A stretch of DNA of 64,000 bases from Brachynemurus nebulosus (Eukaryota; Arthropoda; Insecta; Neuroptera; Myrmeleontidae), in assembly GCA_035578155.1 (NCBI GenBank), contig JAPWDM010000001.1, positions 186,001 through 250,000 on the forward strand, given 5' to 3'. Below the pieces are notes generated by a model, which had not been told where the DNA came from, searched no databases, and saw nothing but the letters and a program-made list of their open reading frames with translations. Shown one piece after another: positions 45,921-56,573 of this stretch. Position 1 is the first letter of the stretch. Every line of letters begins with the position of its first letter. Both the position numbers and the translations under genes were made by a program.

Positions 45921-46015
45921 TATTTAGTTTTTTAATAATATATTTAATTGTTTAAAAAGAAAGTTAACAATAAAAAGGTCAATTTTTGATATTGTTTTGA
46001 CGAATCTCCCCTTAA

Positions 46016-46485
46016 CTGAATTTAAAAAAAAAAAATTGGAAATATCTTTTAACCGCCAACCAAGTTTTGAACGAATACTACGAAAAATTTTTTTATGGTA
46101 AATAAGTAATACAAATAAAACATTTTGAGTAAAACATTTATTTTTTGGTCTTATTTACAACAAAAGAGTTTTTGTTGATTCCAAATTTATAGTAAGCATA
46201 CAGAACATATTGTATGTAGACTTGAATTAAAAGTGGGTTAAATTCCATAATTCACTATCATTTTCTGGATACAATTAGGTCCCTAATAAAAATGTATTCA
46301 GTTGTACATATAGTACAGTTTAAGTAATGTATCTATGTACTTTAGAAACCACATTATAGTTACAGGAAGTTAGATTCAATTTTAGGATATGTTCTATTCG
46401 TAGCTGATAATAATAAATAAAGAGTGGAATTTGTAAAAAAAAGCATTAACTGTCTCATTTGCTCATTTGCGTTAGAAAATTAGTA
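46016..46485. other. AT-rich DNA, no gene seen
   Basis: Nothing recognised beyond A/T-rich sequence. Confidence 0.45.
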
Positions 46486-47230
46486 GAGGGAAGTGGGGCA
46501 AAACGGGGTAGTTAAGCTATGATGATACATAATAGCTAATACTCAGAACTCTCGGGATTAATAATTTTTTTTTTTTTAAATGATTTCTACTATCTTTGAT
46601 AATCAGCCTTTAATCAAATAACGAATAACAAACGTTTAACATTTTCATTAAATATGTAAATTCAAAATATCGTATTTCTCTCCGTCTTGTTTCACCCATG
46701 GAGTAAAACGTGTTATCCAACAACACATGTATGCGCCATCTTGCCCGTCACGTAATTATCTGAAATTAAAATGAAACACACGATACCCTTAAAAGATAGA
46801 TACAATAATAAAATAACGCCTGCAATTCACTTCATTTTCTATTGAGCATGACCTTAAACCTATTCAATTTTAATTGTTTTGATACCATTTTCAACTATAA
46901 AAATATATAAGTATATGAAAATAACAGTAGGTACAGCCACATAAAATCACTTTTTTGGCTATAAAATACAAATGCAATTATTACTTCCATCGTTTTCCTA
47001 TAACAAACTTTCACTGATAAAACCGACCGAACGTTATGATTGGCTTACGATTGGTGGGTTCAGGTTTTGTGATAATATAAGTACCCCCTTCCACATCTTG
47101 TTTCACTTTCCCGTAAATATGAAAAAATGCACGCAACCCCCGAAGAAGACGGTACTCGGGCAACACGGGTCTCGAAAAATACGGGTACATTCTCCCGAAT
47201 TACATGGTTTCAAACAACACGATTTTTAAG
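46486..47230 (+). repeat. Repeat copy 2 (with 1000-1530) starting TAGAGGGAAGTGGGGC
   Basis: The left side reads TAGAGGGAAGTGGGGCAAAA, followed by CGGGG. From 46700 the sequence parallels 1110-1420. Words such as TTGTTTCACCC and CATCTTGCCC are recurrent. The G-rich start resembles the TAGGGGAGA group, but the opposite end was not found. The 85-codon frame at 46972 is unsupported. Confidence 0.4.
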
Positions 47231-47264
47231 TAATTCTTTTGAAACAGAATGAAATACATATACG

Positions 47265-48138
47265 TAGGGGAGACTGGGATGAAGTGGCCACTCTAAGACA
47301 AAATGTTGTATAGTTTATTTATTTGAAAAGAAATACAGATTGATAAGTGTTTAGCATATAGTTGCTTTAGTGCAGAACCAATAATCATCAATATATCAAT
47401 AATATCTTGAAAGGTATTTTTGCAATTTTTGTTTTTCGCAACATGTGCGAAGTGACCATTTTACCCCACTATGTCACTATGTTGGGTAAAGTGGCCAGAG
47501 GTACCCATTTTAACCCAAAAAGAAATCTTGAAGTAATAAATATGTTTATATACAAAATCAAACTATGTTTGTATCATTAATTATTATATATCAACGGACG
47601 GACAGACGGACGGACATTGAAATCTCATCATAAGGGTTTCTTTTTGACATTGTTTCTCGGAACCCTAAAAACTGATTTCAGGCAATTCTTTTGTTTATAA
47701 AATATAAAAAGCTAAATAAAAGCGGAGATACTGGCCACTTTTCCCCATTATGAGCCTGGACACTTTACTCCTTTAGACACCATTTCGGCAAACCACAACT
47801 AATTGCAAGAAATAATTTTCTGATTCATCAATAACTATATTATTTTAAAGGTAATTAGACAGGGTTTTTAGCTATGCCAATTAAAAAATTGTATTCGTGA
47901 TTATTAAAAAAATAATGAGAATACAACTTAAAACTTACTTTACATCAACACTCGGAAATTTAGAAAATTCGTTATAATTCATACAATCTAGGAAACTTAT
48001 CATTGACGTTTTAATAGAATACTAATGGCTTGTCTACAAGCTAGTATTCAACTTCGCCACAAAATTGGAGTGGTTTCCGATGAGCAAAGGCCAGTGGTCA
48101 CTTTACTTCCACTGGTCATTTTACTCCAGTCTCCCCTA
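47265..48138. mobile_element. TAGGGGAGACTGG element (TA-flanked, non-coding)
   Basis: The ends read TAGGGGAGACTGGGATGAAG and, reverse complemented, TAGGGGAGACTGGAGTAAAA, followed by GTGGCCA or TGACCA. The subterminal word AAGTGGCCA is repeated internally in both orientations (47449, 47487, 47731, 47760, 48090-48120). The 874-bp body has no long frame. A GGACGGACAGACGGACGG tract lies near 47598. Confidence 0.72.
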
Positions 48139-48656
48139 TATTTGATATAAAGTTACACCGGTCCTCAATGTACGCGAATATACCTGTTCCATGTGGATTT
48201 GATTTACACGAATAATAAAGATCGTGTAAATCGAATCTGTCATTATAAAAGAAAAAATACAAAAAATAAAAATTACTAAAAATTTTAGAGTATTTTATAG
48301 TAGAAAGATAACGAATATGTAGAAATTAACATACTTATATTTTGAAAATATCGTTATTTTCGATATCGGTAATTTTCGATAACGCAAAGTAAGTTTTAAC
48401 AGTCCCAATATGTTTGGTATACCCACAACTTACCTCGCTTAAGCCTCCAAAAATTTCGTTATTTTTGAGCTACGATGCACCGTTTTCGAGATATCTACGA
48501 TCAAAGTTTTCAGTAACGTAAAGCATACCATTTATAAACAAACATAATAAAAAACCGATACATTTTACGATAGACCGACTTCAGAGCTAATTTAGCTTAA
48601 GCTTGTTATTTATGCAGAGCTAATTCCATTCCACTTTAATTGTGATGAATACACAT
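48139..48656. other. No gene seen
   Basis: The words TTTTCGAGATATCTACGA and TTTTGAGCTACG near 48470-48500 are of the 'sensitivity phrase' type found in insect repeats. A perfect GAG/GTAAGT donor on the minus strand near 48435 lies in this repeat and is not taken as an exon. Confidence 0.4.
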
Positions 48657-49642
48657 TAGGGGAGAGCGGGGCTGTCCCGGACACTTAAGGGAGAGCTGTT
48701 ATTGCTCAGCTAATATCGAGTATAAAATTATAAGAAAATAAGCAATATATAATTTGGACCATTGGCTATTAATTTCACACAAAAAAATTGGAATTATTCC
48801 ACTGTTTACATATTTAAATTAAATTACAAAAAAAGTGTCTCTGTACGAAATAGCCCCGGGGGTCGGGGCTATTCCGTACGGTAGGAGGGGCTATACCGTA
48901 CAGTAAAAAAATTATCTTGTTAAGAAAGTAAATAACAGTAATGCAATAAATTATTCTCATTTTATTACTTATTGTCGACTCAGCTAAGAAACACCATAAC
49001 GTAACTTGTATTATCGGTATATTTTGTTCAACTTACAAAAGTATAAAAAGTATTAGGTTAACTTTTATCAAAAAAAGTGATAAAGTTTATAGAACGAAAG
49101 TATTTTATTTAAAATTTATACATTTAAACATAAATCACAAGTAGTTACCTGCAGACTCGGCAGCATTAAAACTATAATGTTTATGGTATTTGCTGCATCA
49201 ACTACACTCTATTACTGTTGCCGTATTAAACCATTTTGGGCTAAGTCGTACACTTCTGTTCGCTTTAGCCCCATCCTGTACCTTGTGGGAGTTTTATAAC
49301 CTAACCTCAAATTCCGTCGCCTAACTAGTCATCACTAGTCATCAAGAGAGAGCTTAAGAAGTGTAGTTTCTTATGATCTTATGGCTACTAGCTCATAAGT
49401 AAAGGTTCTCCACCCAACTCTTATTTGGCAGTGCTCCAAAATTATAAGAGAAATAATAAAAACAAGTTTTCTCACCGTCACATTGGCATTTATACGCACA
49501 GCGGAACGAACTCGATTCTGTGATTTTCCGCGGTCAGGCGCTATGTTGCGACACCGATTGGACTCGTCTAGCTTGAAATCTAGACACGAAAAATGGGTGT
49601 ACGGTTTAGCCTCACTGTACGGTATAGCCGCGTTCTCCCCTA
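48657..49642 (+). mobile_element. TAGGGGAGAGCG element, copy 2
   Basis: The ends read TAGGGGAGAGCGGGGCTGTC and, reverse complemented, TAGGGGAGAACGCGGCTATA. It is closely similar to 31124-32161 in the same orientation, but with a single copy of the ~54-bp block duplicated there. The internal GGTATAGCC/CCGTAC words are conserved. It is non-coding. Confidence 0.8.
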
Positions 49643-50245
49643 CTTACAAATATATATGAAATCGAATCCCGTCTTTTGTAGTCTCAAACAACACGGTTTC
49701 AAAGAACACGAAACCAATTAATCGTGTTCTTTGGGACATTGCTGTACATGAAGGTAATGATTAGAGACCAACCCTAGTTTGTGCAGAAAATTATTTATTT
49801 TTTTGCAATTTGTGTGAAACTTCGCCACGCGAATGAAGAAATTTTTATTAATGCAAATGTAAACTATTCAACCAGTGCATGTATAAATTTTATTTTACAC
49901 AATAGTATTTTAAAATAAGTACCTCTATTCTACATAGTACACCGTAAAAGTAATCTTCAGATAAAAGGTGGGATTTACTTATTGTCGTATCAGAGTAGAA
50001 CACCTACCTACCGACCAACATTTACCCTTCATCCACTCGTTTAGATATTTAGAGTAGCGAATGTTCACTGCTGGCAGAAAGTTCATCCGAGCAAAAAAGA
50101 AGTAAAAACCTTCTGTTGAAGAATATAAACGGTTTAGTTATATTAAATTTTATCTAATTAACCTATAAAATATGTAAAAGTATCAGTTCAACGTCCGTGT
50201 ATATCTATCTACACAGTTTGTTCGTTGTGGGATTGGTAGGTAATG
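49643..50245. other. No gene seen
   Basis: AACAACACGGTTTCAAAGAA near 49686 and 47205 (TTTCAAACAACACG) suggests that repeat words continue from the 47.2 kb region on both sides of the two TAGGGGAGA elements. Confidence 0.4.
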
Positions 50246-50248
50246 ATA

Positions 50249-50264
50249 GCGCGCCATCTAGTGA
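50249..50264 (-). promoter_or_regulatory. CTCF-like word, with a TATA-like box ~60 bp downstream
   Basis: GCGCGCCATCTAGTGACG reads CACTAGATGGCGCGC on the minus strand, close to known CTCF-type motifs (CCACTAGATGGCGC). A TATA-like GGTATATAAATT lies at 50308-50319 in an A/T-rich context. This is a motif match only; the word GCGCCATCTAGTG is also common in insect repeats. Confidence 0.25.
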
Positions 50265-50867
50265 CGTTGTCGATAGCGAGCGGCACATTGTGTTTCTCAT
50301 TTAATTCGGTATATAAATTCGATTTATAAAAAAAAGGAAGAAAGTTTGTTAAACTTCAACTGTTTTAACGTCCCCGTTGTGCATGGCTCCGCTTCGCTAT
50401 TGTTCTTGCAGAACAATTTTCCAACCATTAAAAACAAGAAAAAAAAATATTATGCACATCACAGACAGATCATCGTTTTTTTTTCCCGCTCATTGTGTTT
50501 TGTATAAAAATGTCGATTATATTTTTTCAAAAAAATACCTTTGTTACCGCACTATAAAATAACATAGAAGTTTCTACTATTCGTACTGTTGCCGGAGTTG
50601 AAAACGGAAATGCAAAGTAAAGTGAATACAGCAGGTGGAGAGATATAGAAAAGGACGTTTATTATAATGCAGTTATACGAGTGCTATACAGCTCAAAAGT
50701 ATGAATAATATATGTATACATACATATGTGTATACATTATAATATATGTATTTTATTTCATTTATAATAAGCGCATAATATAGATATTATGTGGGTAGCA
50801 GTACTATCATTGAATTTTATATTATTATTATTATTATTACAGATATATTTTATAAAAATAACATACA

Positions 50868-51005
50868 GTGGATTCTGATTAATTCGGACTTGTTTAATTC
50901 GAATTTTTAATTGGTTCTTTGAAATTTTTGTTGAAGCAGCTAGTCTTCAAAAATCTCATTTAATTCAAATATTTTCTGAATAAGTATTTCAAATAATTTT
51001 GGTTT
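50868..51005 (+). mobile_element. Lone pogo-like end
   Basis: TA followed by CAGTGGATTCTGATTAATTC and GGACTTG resembles pogo/Tigger-type ends and the nested MITE at 36668 (CAGTGGAC). The partner end was not found nearby. Confidence 0.3.
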
Positions 51006-51580
51006 ATATAAATAGGAAAAGCTGCTTCAGAATAGGCGTTTACCAAGACTCGTGTAAGCAAAGATTTCATTATTTTTAACGAATTTCCATTTTAGAAATT
51101 CAGGTATTACAGCGACTCTCGTGGTAAGATTTGAGCGCAGAACTATGGCCATTTTTTTTTTAGACCTTTAAAAATCGAAAATGACCTTCACTAAAATTTG
51201 TATATGGGTATGTATACCAGACATCGCAGATTTGTTTCCACAAACAAGACTGACTTTAGATTTCCAACTATAATTAAGATATATCAAATAAAATATCAAG
51301 AAAGCATTGATCTAAGCACAAAATTGGTTACAATTCCTCAATATTTTATTTCATATATCTTAATTTTGTAGTTGGAAATTTAAAGCCGATTCTGTTTGTA
51401 CATTTTACTATCCGTTTAAACATAAACAAAAATAAATTACCAAAAAAAAAAAACATTGATATCTGAATTCTTGCGCTTTTAATATTGATTCTTAACATGT
51501 AATCTTACCTGTTTTAACATAATTTTAATTTAATTTATAAGTAAATATTATTTATTAATTTTAACCCGTATTCAAACTGG
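51006..51580. other. AT-rich DNA with weak inverted repeat, no gene
   Basis: GATTTCCAACTATAATTAAG near 51260 is mirrored by CTTAATTTTGTAGTTGGAAA near 51360, an imperfect hairpin of about 130 bp. Confidence 0.45.
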
Positions 51581-51588
51581 TTCTGTAA

Positions 51589-51870
51589 TAGTGATGAGCA
51601 AATGCAAGACCAAGACCAAGAATTGGCAGTCTTGGTCTTGGTCTTGTTCTTGCATTAAGAGTCTTGGTATTGGTCTTGCTAAAGCAGTTTGAGTCTTGGT
51701 CTTGGTCTTGGTCTTGCTAAATGCAGTCTTGGTCTTGTTATTGCTAAAAAATCTTGCATTTTTTATTAGCGAACTTTTTTCTTCTAAAAACAGAATTTTT
51801 ACTATCATTACGCCTTTTTTGCAAGACCAAGACAAGACTGCAAGACCAAGACAAATTTTGCTCATTACTA
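51589..51870. mobile_element. hAT MITE built of CAAGAC minisatellite
   Basis: The ends are TAGTGATGAGCAAAT and, reverse complemented, TAGTAATGAGCAAAA. The 8-bp TSD TTCTGTAA is exact at 51581-51588 and 51871-51878. The interior is largely (CAAGAC)n and (GTCTTG)n in opposed blocks (51603-51625, then 51630-51745, then 51821-51853). All open frames here encode Gln-Asp or Leu-Val repeats from the minisatellite and are not genes. Confidence 0.8.
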
Positions 51871-51881
51871 TTCTGTAATAA

Positions 51882-52820
51882 GTTAACCGCGGACAGTTCA
51901 ACAGCGACAGTTACACAGGACAATTCCACCGACGACAGTTCAACCTGACGACGGATCAACCGACGACAATTAAACCTAACGACAGGTTAGCCGATGACAA
52001 ATCAACCTGACAACAGTTCAACCTAACGACAGTTAAACCAAACGACAATTCAACCGTAGAACAGTTAAATTACAGGACATTTCAACTGTTTAACATTAAT
52101 ATATAAATTAACCAAACCTAACCTGAACCTACCCAACTCAATGATTTGTAAAAAAAACCCAACCTAAGCTAACCAAAAACAACTTAACCAAATAAAACCT
52201 ACCTTAACCAAACACATCTTAAACTAACCGAATTCAACGAAAGGTAACCAAATCCAATACAATTCAACCAAATAGTAGGTATATCCTTAATTTTGAGTAA
52301 CGAATTCAATAAATTATAAACAAACTCAACGTAACCTAGCCAAATCCAACGTGAACTAACCGAAATCAACAAATCACCTACAAATAAACCCAACCTAACC
52401 TAACCAAATCCAACCTAAACTAATCGAACTCAACAAATTATAAACAAATCCAACCTAACCTAACCAAAACCTGCCTAAACTAACTGAACTCAACAAATTA
52501 TAAACAAACCCAACTTAACGTAACCAAATACAAATTAACCAAATAAAACCTAACCTAACGAAACACAACCTAAACTAACTGAATTCAACGAAAGGTAACC
52601 GAATCCAACCTAACCAAATTGTATACCCATAATTGTGTTAAGAGGCAAATTTCATTGTTGGATAAAATTAAAATAATTTTGTTCTTATTAGTTAATAGAT
52701 TGTACAACAGTTAAATTGTCGTTAGGTTGAATTGTTGTCGGATAATCTGTCGTCGGTCGATTTGTCGTTAGGTTGAAATGTCGGGGTTGAACTATCGCGG
52801 TTGAACTGTCTGCGGTTCAC
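51882..52820. mobile_element. Foldback of ~15-bp CGACAGTTCAACC words around CCTAA-rich core
   Basis: The left arm (51882-52085) is a degenerate array of units like ACGACAGTTCAACCT. The right arm (52700-52820) is the same array inverted (GGTTGAATTGTCGTT-type). The outer ends GTTAACCGCGGACAGTTCAA and GTGAACCGCAGACAGTTCAA mirror each other. The core (52100-52620) holds ~60-bp units with CCTAACCTAACCAAATCCAA and ACTAACCGAACTCAACAAAT. CCTAA is the insect telomere word, but here it is degenerate. The TSD was not resolved and the class is unknown. Confidence 0.65.
52330..52570 (+). repeat. ~60-bp tandem units with CCTAACCTAACC
   Basis: AACTCAACAAATTATAAACA recurs near 52428 and 52487, with a diverged version near 52305. 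Each is followed by an AACCTAACCTAACC-type run. It forms the centre of the foldback at 51882-52820. Confidence 0.7.
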
Positions 52821-53820
52821 TAGTCGCGGCATCCTTCAAACTATAACTTAGCAATTATAGTAATCAATAAAAATTATTGGTTTTTTTCCCAGTCACTTCC
52901 GAATTCCTATACGCTTCAATTTACGGTAATTAATTAAATTTAAAAATATTCCTAAAAACAAATATGCAGCTTCTCTGTATTTTGTATTTTCCATAAATTT
53001 TGAAAAATAAAATGAGTGAATGAGCGACATAGCCTTACGAGAAGAATTATATTTTAAATTTTTTCATCTAAAAACAAACATTTCCGCCAAAAACAGTAAA
53101 TGCACTCATATAACTACGTGTTTCATACTGTGTATTAGCAAATACCTGCAGTCTTCCTTTTTTTCATAACTTACGTAAAGATTGTTTTATTTAAGAACAA
53201 ATTATAAGTTAGAGAGCATGTTTTGAAATAATAATTTTCTTCTAAATATTCCCATGTGAACAATAAATACAGTAAAAGTTTTCTTTTATTAAATAGCAAC
53301 AAATTTGTAACATTATTAAAAGTTAATATCGTGTATAAACAATATTAACAGAAATAAATAAACACAAAACAGAAATAAACAGTGTTTTTATTTTCATATA
53401 AATCTAATAATAAGACACTTTCAGAATATGTACAGATGGTGTAATAATAAGGATTAAAATGTGGCTTCAACAGAAGTGGTAAAGAGGGGATAATATATAC
53501 ATATTTAATGAGGTTTTTTTTTTCTTAAGTAAGGAGATAATGGAAAAAGAATCATTTAATTACGTCTGTACAAATAAGGATGTGTTCAGATTAATATTGC
53601 CAACTGGATTCTGAACTCTTAAAGGAACTAAAAGAAATCAGATAATAAAGAGATATGAAATTAAATGCTGATTACAACAAAGTCAAATGAATAAATTTCT
53701 CTTAAACAAATATCTAAAATTTATACATACGAGTAGATATAAATTAATATGTTTTTCTTTTAGGAAAAATTTTGTAATGTGAATTTTTTTGTTATTTTAA
53801 GCGATTTTGTAGCTTTCACA
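52821..53820. other. AT-rich DNA, no gene seen
   Basis: No repeat pair or coding remnant was recognised. Confidence 0.5.
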
Positions 53821-53824
53821 TTGC

Positions 53825-55608
53825 AAAGGGCATAGCCGGGTAAGATAGGGAAAACGGCCCTTGACGCAAAATTGATTGTTCTTATAGGAAATAATACTTC
53901 TTAGCCCCAGATACATTCTTGCCAAATTTCAACCCTCTGAGGCTAATAGTTTTCGAATACACGAACAGACAAAAATTTTCAAAAAAAAATTTTTTTACGA
54001 AATTACTGAGCCGATTTATTTAAGTTTAATATATATTGTGTACCCACTTTAGGCAAAGTTATAAAAAAAAAGTTAACGTTATATCCCTTTATTATACTAA
54101 TTTTTTTAAATTTTTAAATTTTACTTTTGTTAAATAATATATCTCTTAGTACTCTATAACATATATTTTTATGAAAAAATTTTAGTTGGTAGAACATAGT
54201 AATATTTCAATACAAGTGCATACCATGTTAGGTACTACATATATTACTTATGTATAAGAAGGGCTATAGAGTAAAATATCTACCCTATTTCTAAAATAAT
54301 ACAATTACATATGTTCATAACTACGATAAACTAGTTTAAATTTACTCAAGTCCAACATTTTCTGCCGTTTGTCTTTTTTATTAATAAAACAAAATGGATA
54401 TTGATTTCTCCTTTGTTAGAGTTGTTTTCTTTGTAAGACGTCAAGTGAAACTTTATTAGCTCATACACCACGTATTACGACGTCAACAATTTCATACAAA
54501 GTTTTTTAGCTGTCAAAATAGTATACCAGTTGGTCATTTCGTTATAATTCCCCATGACCCGTCATCGTGTTAACAAAAGAAGACATTTGTCTAAGCTTGT
54601 GTGTCGTTGTTATGAACGTATGTAATTTTGAGAGGGTCTGTTCAAGTTAGTTATATGTACCTACATGTACTTTACCTACATATTTTTATAACTACAAGTT
54701 TTAGCCGAACTGTTGTTATTACTATACATTGTTGAAGTTTTTTGTTCCAATCTATTAAGTTAATGTTTATTATTATTAAAACAATATAACATTTAAAACG
54801 TATTATTATTATTATTATTATCTTTATTTAAATAAAGTTTCTAAAACTTATAATTTTTGTTGAGTTAGATATAATTTTAATTAGTTAGTATGCTGAGATA
54901 ATTTTACTGACTTCATTCAAATATTCAGATTCATGGTAAAATTAACCTTGAAAATTATTTTTTAACAAGTAGAAACATATTTTTTATAACAAGTCAAAAT
55001 ATAAATTTTTTTAGACCGTCACAGGAACTCCAAGAACTACAACTCAGGGGGGAAGAGAACATTTTATTGCACTCCTCAGAGTTCTACTGTGTTTTAGAAA
55101 TCAAGCAGATGCTTTACTTTATGGTCCTCTTTAGATATAAGTAATATATGTAGTACCGAACATGACATGCATTTGTATTGAAATATTACTATGTTCTACC
55201 AACTAAAATTTTTCCGTAAAAATATATGTTATAGAGTACTAAGAGACATATTATTGAACAAAAAATGGTGGGTGTCGCTAACGCGTAAGTGCCAAAAAAA
55301 AAAATTTACTTAAATTTAAAAATTTAAAAAAATTAGTATAATAAAGGGATATAACCTTAATTTTTTTTTTATTACTTTGTTTAAGGTGGGTACACAATAT
55401 ATATTAAACTCAAATAAATCGGCTCAGTAATTTCGTAAAAAAAATTTTTTTTGAAAATTTTTGTCTGCTTGTGTATTCAGAAACTATTAGCCTTAGAGGG
55501 TTGAAATTTGGCAGGAATGTATCTGGGGCTAAGAAGTATTATTTCCTATAAAAACAATTAATTTTGCGTCAAGGGCCGTTTTCCCTATCTTACCCGACTA
55601 TGCCCTTT
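53825..55608. mobile_element. Foldback element with ~430-450-bp inverted arms
   Basis: The left arm (53825-54270) starts AAAGGGCATAGCCGGGTAAG; the right arm (about 55130-55608) starts, reverse complemented, AAAGGGCATAGTCGGGTAAG. The match continues through AACGGCCCTTGACGCAAAAT, a CCAAATTTCAACCCTCTGAG block, and TTAGTTGGTAGAACATAGTA. The right arm carries an extra ~33 bp (GGTGGGTGTCGCTAACGCGT near 55267). The 860-bp centre has a short frame (MTRHRVNKRRHLSK at 54552) and an (ATT)n tract near 54801. No TSD was found. There is no recognisable transposase. Confidence 0.8.
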
Positions 55609-55639
55609 CCGTACCAAGAGTACGATGCAAGAATCAGAG

Positions 55640-56229
55640 AATTGCATTCGGTCACGATCAAATGCCATTTCAACTAATGGCGGAAATGATTCCAAGCGAC
55701 AAGAATTTTATTTAGAATTTAAAAATTTATTTATTAAACATTGTTCTAATGGCTGAAAGTGCTGATATTTTTTTTTTTAAATTACATGGTTGAGCTAGTG
55801 GTCGTAAAACGACCCTTCATATTATACGACCTAATGTTATTCCAGTTAATAGCGGAGATGACTCCAAGCGACAAGACTTCTATTTAGAATTTAAAATTGC
55901 TTTGAAACATTGCACTAATGGTTAAGAAAGTGTTCATATTCTTTTATTTTACATGGTAAATTAAGTGGTAGGAAAACGACATTTCATATTACATGAATTT
56001 AGTTCAGTTAGGAGCAGAAAAGTGTCCAAGCTAAGAAAAATTCTACTTAAAAGTTTTAAAAATGCTTTTAAATTTTCCTCTAGGCTCTAATGTTTAAGAA
56101 AATGTTAATATTTTTCTGAATTACATGGTCAACCACGTGGTCGGAAAACGACATTTTATATTACACGACCTAATATTATTCCAGTTAATGGCGGAAATGA
56201 TTCCAAGCGACAAAAATTCCATTCAGAAC
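55640..56229 (+). repeat. Free array of ~170-bp satellite units
   Basis: Four units carry ATTCCAGTTAATGGCGGAAA or a variant near 55660, 55832, 56000 and 56172. Each continues GATTCCAAGCGACAAGAATT and, in most units, ACATGGT...GGTCGGAAAACGACATTT. This is the unit found inside the hAT element at 24761-25995. The array stops exactly at the TTAA of the next element. Confidence 0.8.
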
Positions 56230-56573
56230 TTAAGGGAGGAGTTCAAACAGAAAAGCAACTTTTTTATTTATGATTATTTTGCTTGTTGAAATTTTTTTCA
56301 AATTAGAGATGGTTTCAGATAGAAAATTTTGTTTTTGAAACATTCATTGCTCTTCCCTGTGGTGGGAGGGGGTCCTTTTTCACAAGTTTTTAGGCATTTA
56401 CAAGGAACGCCATATCTCAAAAAGTAATGAATATTTTTTAAATATTTCTTCATTATTTTATTCTAAACGACTTGTCCATAAAGCTGAGTATGGGTTTCAG
56501 GTAATTTTAAAAATTAACTATAAAACGGTAATCCCAAAGTTCTAAAAATTATAAAACCCAATTTTTTATTATA

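Larger units (their letters stand above)
45028..46015. mobile_element. TTAA-flanked element 4 containing two nested levels
   Basis: The ends read TTAAGGGGGGATTTGC and, reverse complemented, TTAAGGGGAGATTCGTC. The interior contains an A/T-rich body, a TA-flanked palindromic MITE (45644-45920), and inside that a 127-bp hairpin (45661-45787). No transposase is present; the frames at 45172-45693 are incidental. Confidence 0.65.

Noticed and set aside
48400..48540. Perfect minus-strand GAG/GTAAGT donor considered as an exon end
   Set aside because: The upstream sequence is a known type of repeat phrase with no open frame of note.
51572..51959. Several overlapping frames with Gln-Asp, Lys-Thr or Leu-Val repeats
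   Set aside because: They are translations of the CAAGAC/GTCTTG minisatellite in a hAT MITE.
52380..52560. CCTAACCTAACC runs as a true interstitial telomere
   Set aside because: The runs are only two or three units long and are part of a ~60-bp tandem, not a (TTAGG)n array.
54552..54623. 23-codon Arg/Lys-rich frame ending at GTATGT
   Set aside because: It lies in the centre of a foldback element; donor is weak and there is no homologue evidence.
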